Shown: piece after piece, positions 6,665 to 14,440 of the stretch
Layout of the letters: the number at the start of each line of letters is the position of its first letter
Numbering within the stretch: position 1 is the first letter of the stretch
From: Actinomycetota bacterium
GTDB lineage: Bacteria > Actinomycetota > Thermoleophilia > Solirubrobacterales > Solirubrobacteraceae
Direction of reading: 5' to 3'
Assembly (NCBI GenBank): GCA_005788585.1
Contig: SYBY01000445.1
Location: forward strand, 1 to 21,780
DNA length: 21,780 nt
The notes under the pieces: model-generated
Told to the model about the DNA's origin: nothing
The model's database searches: none
Seen by the model: only the letters and a program-made list of their open reading frames with translations
Made by a program: the position numbers and the translations under genes

Positions 6665-8475
6665 GCGACGCACGTCAGGTTGCGGTCGCAGAGCGCCCCG
6701 AACCTGCGGCGCGTCGGTCGCGAATGCCGCTGGAGGCCGCCACCAGCGCGGCGACCCACGCCCTGCTGAACTGCTTCGCCCGCGAGGACGAGCGCTGCCG
6801 CCTGGTCCCGGCCGCCGACGCCCGCGGCCCCGTCGCCGCCGCGCTGACCGCCGACGCCACGCACGTCCTCGTCATCCCGCTGCCCTCACGCCAGGCCCAG
6901 GCGCTCGCGGCGGTGACCTACGCGTCGCTGACCGGGCGCCACCGCTTCGCGCTGCCGATCGGCCTGTCGGTCGCCGGGCTCGACCCCCAGCCCGTCGCGC
7001 TGCACACCCTCGCCGCGATGCTCGCCGACGAGCTCGGCGGCGGCGACCCCGCCACCCTGCTGGAGCGGATCCTCGACAGCCGCGCGGCCGTCGCCGGGAA
7101 CCTCCGCGACCGCGCGGGCGAGATCGACGAGCTGTGGAGCGCCGCGCCGCTGTCCTTCGGCCGCTCCGAGCAGGCGCTGCTGCTCGGCCACCAGCTGCAC
7201 CCCACGCCGAAGAGCCGCGGAGAGATGAGCCCCGCCCAGCGCCGCGCCTACGCGCCGGAGGCCGGGGCGGCGTTCCCGCTGCACTGGCTGGCCGTCGACC
7301 CCGCGTACGTGCGGCACGCCAGCGCCACGGGCACACCCGCGCCGGACCTGGCGCGCGGGCTTCTCGGCGAGCACGCGCCGGACACCGGCGGCTGGGTCCT
7401 CCTCCCCGCGCACCCCTGGGAGGCCCGCCATCTCCAGTCCGACCCGGCGCTGCACGACCTGTTCGCCTCGGGCGCAGTCGAGGACCTCGGGCCGCTCGGC
7501 CCGCCCGTCCGCCCGACGACCTCCGTCCGCACCGTCCACCACGCGGCCTGGCCGTGGCAGCTGAAGTTCAGCCTGCACGTGCGCGTGACGAACTCGATGC
7601 GCGTCACGCTGCCGAAGGAGCTCGACCGCGCCGTCGAAGCCGCCCGGCTGCAGCAGACCGCGCTGGGCGCCGCCGCCGACGCCGCCGCGCCGCACCTCCG
7701 GATCCTCCACGACCCCGCGTACCTCACGGTGCAGCGCGACGGCGAGGTGCTCTCCGGCTTCTCGGTGCTGTTGCGCGAGAACCCTTGGCCCGGCGCGCCC
7801 GGCGAGGACGTCACCGCGCTGACGACCCTCTGCCAGGACCACCCGTACGGCGGGCGCAGCCGGCTGGGCGCGATCGTCGACGGGCTGGCCCACGAGTCCG
7901 GCCGCGCCCCCGCCGACATCGCCCGCGCGTGGTTCGCGCGGTTCTGCGACGTCGCCGTCCGCTCGCTCGTGCGGCTGTACCTGGACGTCGGCCTGTGCTT
8001 CGAGCCCCACCAGCAGAACACGCTGCTCGAACTCGACGGGGGCTGGCCGGCGCGGTGCATCGTGCGCGACAGCCAGGGCTACTTCCACCGCGAGCTCGCC
8101 CACGCCGACGTGACCGCCGTGCTGCCGGGCCACGGCGAGGTGACGGAGTCGATCTTCCCCGAGGCACTGGCCGACGAGCGCCTCGTCTACTACCCGTTCG
8201 TCAACCTGACGCTCGGCGTGATCAACGCGCTGGGGATGGCGGGCGCCATCGATGAGCGCGTGCTGCTCGGCGACCTGCGCGACGTGCTCGCCGACGAACG
8301 CGCGCGCGGCGGGCGGTACCCGCACACGCTGCTCGACCGGCTGCTCGACGACGACCGCTGGCCGTGCAAGGGCAACCTGCGCACCCGCCTGCACGACATG
8401 GACGAGCTGGTCGGCGACATCAGCGTGCAGTCGGTCTACGTGTCGATCCCCAACCCGCTGCTGGGCGCGACGTGA
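6661..8475 (+). CDS. rhbC: IucA/IucC-family siderophore synthetase, first (RhbC position)
   Basis: 604 aa NRPS-independent siderophore (NIS) synthetase, cytosolic. Such enzymes adenylate a carboxylate, often citrate, and condense it with an amine or hydroxylamine. By position it should join one N-acyl-N-hydroxy-diaminopropane to citrate. Visible family motifs are KSRGEMS near residue 186, the AHPWE motif with H251, the VTNSMR segment with T310-N311-S312, HQQN with H450, and CKGNLRTRL near the C-terminus. All look intact and length is typical. GTG 6661 overlaps the ddc stop (GTGA); ATG 6724 is an alternative and would remove an Arg/Ala-rich leader without family motifs. Which citrate carboxyl is used, and which of the two synthetases acts first, cannot be read from the sequence. 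Confidence 0.9.
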   Translation: MSDARQVAVAERPEPAARRSRMPLEAATSAATHALLNCFAREDERCRLVPAADARGPVAAALTADATHVLVIPLPSRQAQALAAVTYASLTGRHRFALPIGLSVAGLDPQPVALHTLAAMLADELGGGDPATLLERILDSRAAVAGNLRDRAGEIDELWSAAPLSFGRSEQALLLGHQLHPTPKSRGEMSPAQRRAYAPEAGAAFPLHWLAVDPAYVRHASATGTPAPDLARGLLGEHAPDTGGWVLLPAHPWEARHLQSDPALHDLFASGAVEDLGPLGPPVRPTTSVRTVHHAAWPWQLKFSLHVRVTNSMRVTLPKELDRAVEAARLQQTALGAAADAAAPHLRILHDPAYLTVQRDGEVLSGFSVLLRENPWPGAPGEDVTALTTLCQDHPYGGRSRLGAIVDGLAHESGRAPADIARAWFARFCDVAVRSLVRLYLDVGLCFEPHQQNTLLELDGGWPARCIVRDSQGYFHRELAHADVTAVLPGHGEVTESIFPEALADERLVYYPFVNLTLGVINALGMAGAIDERVLLGDLRDVLADERARGGRYPHTLLDRLLDDDRWPCKGNLRTRLHDMDELVGDISVQSVYVSIPNPLLGAT

Positions 8476-9053
8476 GCTGGCGCGCGACCCTCGCGGGGAC
8501 CGACGTCGTCCTCAGCGCCCACGAGCTGGATCTCGACCGCGACCTGCCCCTCGTGCGGCGATGGATGAACGCGGCGCACGTCGCACCCTGGTGGGGGCTC
8601 GCCGGGCCGATCGACGTGACCGAGCGCTACCTGCGCGAGCAGCTCGCCCGCCCGCACCTCGACCCGTGGATCGTCTGCGCCGACGGCGCGCCGTTCGCCT
8701 ACGCCGAGACCTATCGCGCGGCCGACGACCCGCTCGCCGACCACTACGACACCGACCCCGGCGACCGCGGGTTCCACCTGCTCATCGGCCCGCCCGAGCG
8801 GCTTGGGACCGGCGCGGCGCAGCTGCTCATCCGCGCACTGCTCGCCCACCTGCTGGCCGACCCGGCCGCGACCCGCGTGGTGTGCGAGCCCGACCTCCGC
8901 AACACCCGGATGCTGCGCTGCTGCGCCGGGCTCGGGGCGACCCACACCGGCGTCGTGCGGCTCCCCGACAAGGACGCCGCGCTGCTGGTGTGGACCCGTG
9001 ACGACGTGATCGCGGACGACACCGCCGTGCCCACCCAGGACGCGATCGCGTGA
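8472..9053 (+). CDS. rhbD: IucB/RhbD-like GNAT N-acyltransferase, first copy
   Basis: 193 aa. The IucB/RhbD/DesC branch of GNAT enzymes transfers an acyl group from acyl-CoA to the hydroxylamine of a hydroxylated diamine or lysine, giving the hydroxamate. The family pattern is visible: WMNAAHVAPWWG (about 31-42), GFHLLIGPPERLGTG with the acyl-CoA loop, then EPDLRN and LPDKDAALLVW at the end. Acetyl is the expected donor group for a schizokinen-type product. The GTG at 8472 overlaps the stop of the preceding synthetase (GTGA). There is no clear Shine-Dalgarno sequence, so translation may depend on coupling. The frame is open about 108 nt further upstream, but that part is a shadow of the preceding synthetase gene. 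Confidence 0.85.
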   Translation: MSWRATLAGTDVVLSAHELDLDRDLPLVRRWMNAAHVAPWWGLAGPIDVTERYLREQLARPHLDPWIVCADGAPFAYAETYRAADDPLADHYDTDPGDRGFHLLIGPPERLGTGAAQLLIRALLAHLLADPAATRVVCEPDLRNTRMLRCCAGLGATHTGVVRLPDKDAALLVWTRDDVIADDTAVPTQDAIA

Positions 9054-10384
9054 CGAGCACCTGCGACCATGACGTCATCGCCGTCGGGCTCGGCCCGTTC
9101 AACCTCGGCCTCGCCGCCCTGCTCGACGGCGTGCCCGAGCTGGAGGTCGCGGTCTTCGAACAGCGCGACGGGTTCGCCTGGCACCCCGGGCTGATGCTGC
9201 CCGACAGCGAGGTGCAGGTCCCCTTCCTCGCCGACCTCGTCACCCTCGCCGACCCCACGAGCCGCCACTCGTTCCTGAACTACCTGCACGAGCGCGGGCG
9301 CCTCTACCGCTTCTACTTCCACGAGCGCCTGCACCTGCTGCGCAGCGAGTTCAACGCGTACTGCCGCTGGGTCGCCGAGCGCCTGCCGAGCATCCGCTTC
9401 CGCCACCGGGTGACGGCGGTCGAGCCGCTGCGCGACGGCGGCTGGTCGGTCACCGTCCAGACCCCGCACGGCGTCGCGACGCAGACCGCGCGCCACGTGG
9501 TCCTGGGCGTCGGCGGCGTGCCGTTCGTCCCGGCGTGCGGCATGCCGCATCTGGGCACGAGCGTCCTGCACTCCGGCGACTACCTCACGCACCGCGAGCA
9601 GCTGCGGGCCGCGCGTTCGGTCACGGTGATCGGCTCGGGCCAGAGCGCGGCCGAGGTCTTCTGCGACCTGCTGGAGGCGATGGACCCCGACAGCGAGCAG
9701 CGCCTGGACTGGTTCACGCGGTCGCGCGGGTTCCTGCCGATGGAGTACTCGAAGCTCGGGCTCGAGCACTTCACGCCCGAGTACACGTCGTGGTTCCACG
9801 GCCTGCCGCCAGAGCGCCGCGACGAGCTGCGCGCCGGGCAGGACCTCCTCTACAAGGGCATCTCGATGGAGACGAGCGCGCGGATCTACGACGCGCTGTA
9901 CGCCCGGACGGTCGACCGCGACGAGCTGCCGGTGCAGTACCGGTCGACGTGCGAGGTCGTCGACGTCGCGCCCAGCGACCGGGGCGATGCGTGTTGGCGC
10001 CTGCGCCTGCGCCACCGCGACGAGGACACGGTCTTCGACCACCACACCGACGCCGTCGTCTTCGCCACCGGCTACCGCGACGCGCCCCTGCCGGTCCCGC
10101 ACCCCGAAACGCTCGTCGCGCTCGACGCGCAGGGCCGGCCCGTGATCGACCTCGACTACCGCGTGCGCCTGCGCGACGGCCGGCCGTCGACACTGTTCGT
10201 GCAGAACGCCGAGCTGCACACGCACGGCGTCGGCACGCCCGACCTGGGTCTGGCCGCCCATCGCAACGCGGTGATCATCAACGGCATCCTGGGACGCGAG
10301 CGCTACGCGGTGCGCGACCGGAACGTCTTCCAGCGGTTCGGCAGCCCGGGCGGGACGCGGGCAGCCGGGGAGCGCGCGGCATGA
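9050..10384 (+). CDS. rhbE: Diamine/lysine/ornithine-type N6-hydroxylase, likely 1,3-diaminopropane N-monooxygenase (RhbE)
   Basis: 444 aa, class B flavin monooxygenase of the IucD/SidA/PvdA/RhbE group. It uses FAD, NADPH and O2 to hydroxylate a primary amine. The GLGPFNLGLAAL FAD-binding segment starts at residue 13. The NADPH-binding IGSGQSAAE lies at about 194-202 (G195, G197), and the late FATGY motif at 338-342. The QVPFLADLVTLADPTS segment, typical of this family, follows the FAD-binding region. Length is normal. The substrate is inferred from the upstream dat-ddc pair as 1,3-diaminopropane or its monoacyl form; lysine or ornithine hydroxylation is less likely. The GTG at 9050 overlaps the preceding stop (GTGA), with AGGA about 8 nt upstream. 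Confidence 0.92.
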   Translation: MTSTCDHDVIAVGLGPFNLGLAALLDGVPELEVAVFEQRDGFAWHPGLMLPDSEVQVPFLADLVTLADPTSRHSFLNYLHERGRLYRFYFHERLHLLRSEFNAYCRWVAERLPSIRFRHRVTAVEPLRDGGWSVTVQTPHGVATQTARHVVLGVGGVPFVPACGMPHLGTSVLHSGDYLTHREQLRAARSVTVIGSGQSAAEVFCDLLEAMDPDSEQRLDWFTRSRGFLPMEYSKLGLEHFTPEYTSWFHGLPPERRDELRAGQDLLYKGISMETSARIYDALYARTVDRDELPVQYRSTCEVVDVAPSDRGDACWRLRLRHRDEDTVFDHHTDAVVFATGYRDAPLPVPHPETLVALDAQGRPVIDLDYRVRLRDGRPSTLFVQNAELHTHGVGTPDLGLAAHRNAVIINGILGRERYAVRDRNVFQRFGSPGGTRAAGERAA

Positions 10385-12165
10385 CGCTCGTCGACGCACT
10401 CACCCCGGAGCGGTGGGCACGAGCAAACCGCGAGCTCATCGCGAAGATCCTCACCGAGTTCGTCTACGAGGACATGCTCGCGCCCGAGCGCGACGGCGAG
10501 CGCTGCACGCTGGCGCTGCCCGACGGGCGGGTGCTGCGGTGGACCGCCGTGCGCCGCATCCTGGGCCACTGGCGCGCCGATCCGGCGAGCGTGCAGCTGG
10601 TCGATGCCGACGGCACAGCGCTGCCGCTCCTCGACGCCGACGAACTCACCGCCCTGCTCGCCCCCGTGATCGGCGCGGACGCGACGACGACCGCGGGACT
10701 CATCGGCGAGGTCGCCCAGACGCTCCTGGCCGACGTGGTCCAGCTGCGCGACGGACGGCCCGTCGCCGACCTGCTGGATGCCGACGCCGCCCAGCTCGAG
10801 GGCGAGCTGCGCGGCCACCCGTGGATCTGCGCGAACAAGGGGCGGATCGGGTTCGACGCCGACGACCTCGCCACGTTCGCCCCCGAGGCGCAGCGGCCGA
10901 TGCGCCTGCCATGGCTGGCGGTCGACCCCGCGCGCGCCGACACCCGCCAGGTCGACGGCCTCACCCACCACGGGGTCGTGCGCGAGCAGGTCGGCGACCT
11001 GGGCTTCGGTCTTCTGCGCGAGCGAGCCGCCGCCGGAGGCCTCGATCCCGAGACCGCCGTCTACGTCCCCGTCCACCCGTGGCAGTGGCGGGAGAAGATC
11101 GTGGCGCTGCACGCGGGCGACCTCGCGCGCGGGACGATCGTGCCGCTCGGCGAGGCCCCGCCGCGGTACCTGCCGCAGCAGTCGATCCGGACGTTCGCCG
11201 ACGTGGCGGACCCGTCACGGCGGTTCCTCAAGCTGCCGATCTCGATCCTCAACACGAGCGTCTACCGGGGCCTGCCGCGCGACCGCGCACTCGCCGCCCC
11301 CGCGCTGACCGCGTGGTTTCGCGGACGCTGCGACACCGATCCGTTCCTGCGCGAGACGGGGCTGCGGCTGCTCGGCGAGGTCGCCGGCGTGTCCGTCGCC
11401 CACCCCGCGTTCGCCTCGATCCAGGGCGTGCCCTACCAGCACACCGAGATGCTCGGCGCGATCTGGCGCGACCCGATCGCCCCCCTGCTGGCCGACGGCG
11501 AACGCGCGATCAGCCTGGCCGCGCTGCTGCACCGAGACCCGGTGGGCGACGGGTTCGCCGCCGCGCTGATCACACGGTCGGGCCTGAGCGCCGCCGAGTG
11601 GGTGGCCCGGCTGCACGAGGTCACGCTGCCGCCGCTGCTGCACGTCCTCTACCGCTACGGCGCGACGTTCTCCCCCCACGCGCAGAACTGCCTGCTGGTG
11701 CTGCGCGACGACGTCCCGTGCGGACTGATCGTCAAGGACTTCGTCGACGACGCGATCGTGAGCGCCGAGCGGCTGCCCGAGCACGCGGACATGCCCGCCG
11801 AGGTGCGTGCGGCGCTGGGCGACGGCGTTGAGGCCGACGTCATCGTGCAGTGGATCCAGAGCGGGCTGCTGGTCTGCGTGCACCGGTTCCTCTCCGAGCT
11901 GCTGCTCGAGGACCTGGGTCTGCGCGAGGAGCAGTTCTGGGCGCTGGCCGAGCGTGCGGTCCGGGCGTATCAGGACCGGTTCGAGGACGAGCTCGGCGAC
12001 CGCTACGAGCTGTTCCCGATCGACGCACCGGCGTTCGTCAAGCTCTGCCTGAACCGCGTGCGGGTCCTCGGCCGCGGCTACGCCGACGACGCCGAGCGGC
12101 CGATCGCGTCGGCGTCAGGCTGGCTGGAGAACCCTTTGGCGTTCGTCCCCGAGGAGGTCGCATGA
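10381..12165 (+). CDS. rhbF: IucA/IucC-family siderophore synthetase, second (RhbF position)
   Basis: 594 aa NIS synthetase of the IucC/RhbF/DesD-like group, expected to add the second hydroxamate arm to the citryl intermediate and complete the siderophore. Visible motifs are HPWICANKGRIGF (about 143-155), HPWQWREK with H232, LNTSVYRGLP from N291, HAQN with H433, and a following VKDF segment. All are intact and length is typical. It is clearly different in sequence from the synthetase at 6661, so the pair is not a recent duplication. ATG 10381 overlaps the hydroxylase stop (ATGA) and has GGGGAG 8 nt upstream. The open frame reaching back to 9535 is a shadow of the hydroxylase gene. Confidence 0.9.
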   Translation: MTLVDALTPERWARANRELIAKILTEFVYEDMLAPERDGERCTLALPDGRVLRWTAVRRILGHWRADPASVQLVDADGTALPLLDADELTALLAPVIGADATTTAGLIGEVAQTLLADVVQLRDGRPVADLLDADAAQLEGELRGHPWICANKGRIGFDADDLATFAPEAQRPMRLPWLAVDPARADTRQVDGLTHHGVVREQVGDLGFGLLRERAAAGGLDPETAVYVPVHPWQWREKIVALHAGDLARGTIVPLGEAPPRYLPQQSIRTFADVADPSRRFLKLPISILNTSVYRGLPRDRALAAPALTAWFRGRCDTDPFLRETGLRLLGEVAGVSVAHPAFASIQGVPYQHTEMLGAIWRDPIAPLLADGERAISLAALLHRDPVGDGFAAALITRSGLSAAEWVARLHEVTLPPLLHVLYRYGATFSPHAQNCLLVLRDDVPCGLIVKDFVDDAIVSAERLPEHADMPAEVRAALGDGVEADVIVQWIQSGLLVCVHRFLSELLLEDLGLREEQFWALAERAVRAYQDRFEDELGDRYELFPIDAPAFVKLCLNRVRVLGRGYADDAERPIASASGWLENPLAFVPEEVA

Positions 12166-12770
12166 CCAACCCGCCGCTGCTGACCGAGCGCGCCGCCTAC
12201 GAGGAGCACGACCCCGTCCTCGGCCGCCGGATCTGGTGCCGCCAGATGGACCCCGAGCACGACACCGACATCCTCCACAGCTGGATGCACCGGCCGCACG
12301 TCTCGGAGTTCTGGGAGATGGACTGGCCGCGCGACTGGATCCGCGACTACCTCCAGCGCCAGCTCGACGACCCCGGCCGTGCGCCCTACATCGGCTTCGT
12401 CGACGAGACGCCGGTCGGCTACGTCGAGGTCTACGACCCGTTCGCCGACGTGCTCGGCGCCTACGCCCCGCTGCGCGACGGCGACCTTGGCTGCCACGTG
12501 CTCATCGGGGAGGAGGAGTACCTCGGGCGCTACAGCGTGTCGCTGGGGCGGGCGACGATGCGGTTCCTCTTCAGGCGCCCGGAGGTCCAGCGGCTGGTCG
12601 GCGAGCCTGACGTGCGCAACGAGAACTTCCTGTCGCTGCTGGCCTTCCTGGGCTACAAGAAGGAGGGCGAGATCGACCTGCCCGACAAGCGCGCGGCGTT
12701 CATGGTCGCCGAACGGGGCGACGTCGAGCGGCTGTCGGGCGGCCGGCGGCGGCGGAGGGTCGTCGGTTGA
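12162..12770 (+). CDS. IucB-like GNAT N-acyltransferase, second copy
   Basis: 202 aa. It has the same family pattern as the acyltransferase at 8472: WMHRPHVSEFWEMDWP (about 42-57), GCHVLIGEEEYLGR with the acyl-CoA loop, EPDVRNENFL, LPDKRAAFMV. By memory it resembles typical IucB/DesC-type enzymes at least as closely as the first copy does. It ends in a short Arg-rich tail (RRRRR). The canonical rhbABCDEF set has one such enzyme, so this one has no assigned job. It may acylate the second arm, use a different acyl-CoA, or be redundant. ATG 12162 overlaps the preceding stop (ATGA), and GAGGAGG at 12151-12157 is a strong ribosome binding site. Confidence 0.85.
   Translation: MTNPPLLTERAAYEEHDPVLGRRIWCRQMDPEHDTDILHSWMHRPHVSEFWEMDWPRDWIRDYLQRQLDDPGRAPYIGFVDETPVGYVEVYDPFADVLGAYAPLRDGDLGCHVLIGEEEYLGRYSVSLGRATMRFLFRRPEVQRLVGEPDVRNENFLSLLAFLGYKKEGEIDLPDKRAAFMVAERGDVERLSGGRRRRRVVG
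12754..12759 (+). promoter_or_regulatory. Ribosome binding site supporting a TTG start
   Basis: GGAGGG lies 7 nt before the TTG at 12767 and decides in favour of this rare start codon for the ABC ATPase. Confidence 0.6.
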
Positions 12771-13654
12771 GCGTTGCGGCGCTCGCGCTCGACGAGGTCC
12801 ACCGCAGCTACGGCGACCGCGTCGTCCTGCGGGGAGTGACGCTCGCGGTCGCACCCGGTGAGGTATGTGCGCTGCTGGGCCCGCACGGCGCGGGCAAGAG
12901 CACGCTCGTGGGGCTGGCGGCGGGGCTCGCCGTGCCCGATCGCGGGACCGTGCGCGTGGTCGGTGAGGATCCGCGGACCCCGCCCCGCCGGGTGGGCGTG
13001 GCCCCGCAGGAGATCGGCGTCTACCCGACCCTGACCGTCGAGCAGAACCTGCGCGGGTTCGGTGAGCTGGCGGGGCTGCGGCCGCGCGCGGCTCGTGCGC
13101 GGGCGCGTGAGCTTGCGGCCTTGCTGCTGCTCGACGACCTGCTGGATCGCCGCGCCGGCGAGCTGTCGGGCGGCCAGCAGCGGCGGCTGCACACGGCGAT
13201 CGCGCTGGTGGCGCGGCCGCCGGTCGTCCTCCTCGACGAGCCGACCGCCGGGGCCGACGTGCAGACCCGCCACGCCATCGTGGAGGTCGTGCGCGAGGTC
13301 GCCGCCGATGGCGCGGCGGTGCTCTACGCAACGCACTACCTGCCAGAGGTCGAACAGCTCGACGCGCGGGTCGTCCTCCTTGCCGACGGGGCCGTGCTCG
13401 CGGCGGGCACGGTGCGTGAGCTCGTCGCCGCCCACGCGCGGTCGGCCATCGAGCTGCGCTTCACCGACGGAGAGACGCGCCACATCGCGGTCGACGACCC
13501 GGGTCCGGAGCTGCCCGCGGTCCTTGCTGGGCTGGGCGACGCGACCGAGCGCCTGGCCGCCGTCGAGCTGCGCCGCCCGTCGTTGGAGACCGCGTACCTA
13601 GCGCTCACCGGCGACGGATCGGCGACCGTCGTGCCCGAAGCGGTGCCGGCATGA
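12767..13654 (+). CDS. ABC transporter ATP-binding protein, likely siderophore export
   Basis: 295 aa, cytoplasmic ATPase subunit of an ABC-2/DrrA-like transporter. Walker A is GPHGAGKST (residues 38-46, K44), the Q-loop glutamine is Q81, the signature is LSGGQ (133-137), Walker B is VVLLDEP with D157 and E158, and the switch histidine is H190. A C-terminal extension of about 70 aa after the nucleotide-binding domain is typical of DrrA-type ATPases. The TTG start overlaps the preceding stop (TTGA) and has a good ribosome binding site. It pairs with the overlapping permease gene. Export of the finished siderophore is inferred from position; there is no substrate-binding protein nearby, which argues against an importer. 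Confidence 0.88.
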   Translation: MSVAALALDEVHRSYGDRVVLRGVTLAVAPGEVCALLGPHGAGKSTLVGLAAGLAVPDRGTVRVVGEDPRTPPRRVGVAPQEIGVYPTLTVEQNLRGFGELAGLRPRAARARARELAALLLLDDLLDRRAGELSGGQQRRLHTAIALVARPPVVLLDEPTAGADVQTRHAIVEVVREVAADGAAVLYATHYLPEVEQLDARVVLLADGAVLAAGTVRELVAAHARSAIELRFTDGETRHIAVDDPGPELPAVLAGLGDATERLAAVELRRPSLETAYLALTGDGSATVVPEAVPA

Positions 13655-14418
13655 GTCCGTGGCTGGCGGTGCTGCGCACCGAGGGCCGCCTGCTGCGTGG
13701 CGACCCGGTGCCCGCCGTCGTCCTGATCGCGATGCCCGTCGTGCTGATGGCGCTGCTCAGCACGGCGCTGGGCGCGACGCTTGCTGCTGAGGGTCACCCG
13801 GGAGCCCCGGGCTCGGCGCAGACCGTGCCAGGGATGGCGTGCGTCTTTGCGTTCTTCGGTGTCGGCATCGTGGGGTTCGCGGTGTTCCGCGAGCACGGGT
13901 GGCGGACCTGGCCGCGACTGCGCGCGGCAGGCGCGGGTGGCGGCGACCTCGTGGCCGGCAAGCTCGCGGTTCCAGCGCTGTTACTCGTCGGCCAGCATGT
14001 CGTGCTGTTCGGTATCGGGGTGCTGTTCCTCGACCTCGTCGTGGAGGGCTCGTGGGCGGCGGTCGCGCTGACCGCCGCGGTCTACGGGGCGATGGTGCTC
14101 CTGGCCGGCCTGGCGGCGGTCGCGGTGCTGTCGACCGTGCAGCAGGTCAACGCCGTGACGAACCTCGGCGCGATGGTCGCCGGCGGGCTGGGCGGCGGGT
14201 TCGTCCCGGTCGACGCGCTGCCGGAGTGGGTGCAGCCGATCGCGCCGATCTCCCCGGTGTACTGGGCGATGGAGGCGTACAACGAGGTGGTGCTCGACGG
14301 AGGTGGCGTCGGGGACATCGTCGGGCCGCTCGGCGTGCTCGCGGGGTTCGCCACTGTGTTCGGCGTCGTCGCGCTGCGCGGCCTGCGGGGCGATGCGCCG
14401 AAGCGGACGTGGGGGTGA
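13651..14418 (+). CDS. ABC-2 type permease, likely siderophore exporter subunit
   Basis: 255 aa integral membrane protein. Six hydrophobic segments are visible at roughly residues 17-38, 58-80, 108-135, 139-167, 171-190 and 224-246, the usual ABC-2 half-transporter topology. The conserved region before the last helix (PEWVQPIAPISPVYWAME) matches the DrrB/ABC-2 family pattern of a proline-rich loop followed by a YW-A-E motif. ATG 13651 overlaps the ATPase stop (ATGA). It is the last gene of the run; a hairpin follows directly after the stop. Confidence 0.85.
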   Translation: MSPWLAVLRTEGRLLRGDPVPAVVLIAMPVVLMALLSTALGATLAAEGHPGAPGSAQTVPGMACVFAFFGVGIVGFAVFREHGWRTWPRLRAAGAGGGDLVAGKLAVPALLLVGQHVVLFGIGVLFLDLVVEGSWAAVALTAAVYGAMVLLAGLAAVAVLSTVQQVNAVTNLGAMVAGGLGGGFVPVDALPEWVQPIAPISPVYWAMEAYNEVVLDGGGVGDIVGPLGVLAGFATVFGVVALRGLRGDAPKRTWG

Positions 14419-14437
14419 TCCGGCCTGATCGGCCGGA
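14419..14437. terminator. Hairpin between convergent genes, likely shared terminator
   Basis: TCCGGCC (14419-14425) and GGCCGGA (14431-14437) form a perfect 7-bp stem with a TGATC loop. It begins right after the permease stop and ends 3 nt before the stop of the convergent minus-strand gene, filling almost the whole 22-bp gap. It is symmetrical, so it could serve both strands, but it lacks T-tracts. Confidence 0.5.
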
Positions 14438-14440
14438 CGC

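Noticed and set aside
6886..8394. 502-codon minus-strand open frame opposite the first synthetase
   Set aside because: Antisense shadow; the plus strand carries intact NIS synthetase motifs.
8744..10399. 551-codon minus-strand open frame opposite the hydroxylase
   Set aside because: Antisense shadow with low-complexity composition; the FAD and NADPH motifs are on the plus strand.
10413..11831. 472-codon plus-strand frame inside the second synthetase
   Set aside because: Out-of-frame Arg/Ala-rich translation within a gene with conserved motifs in another frame.
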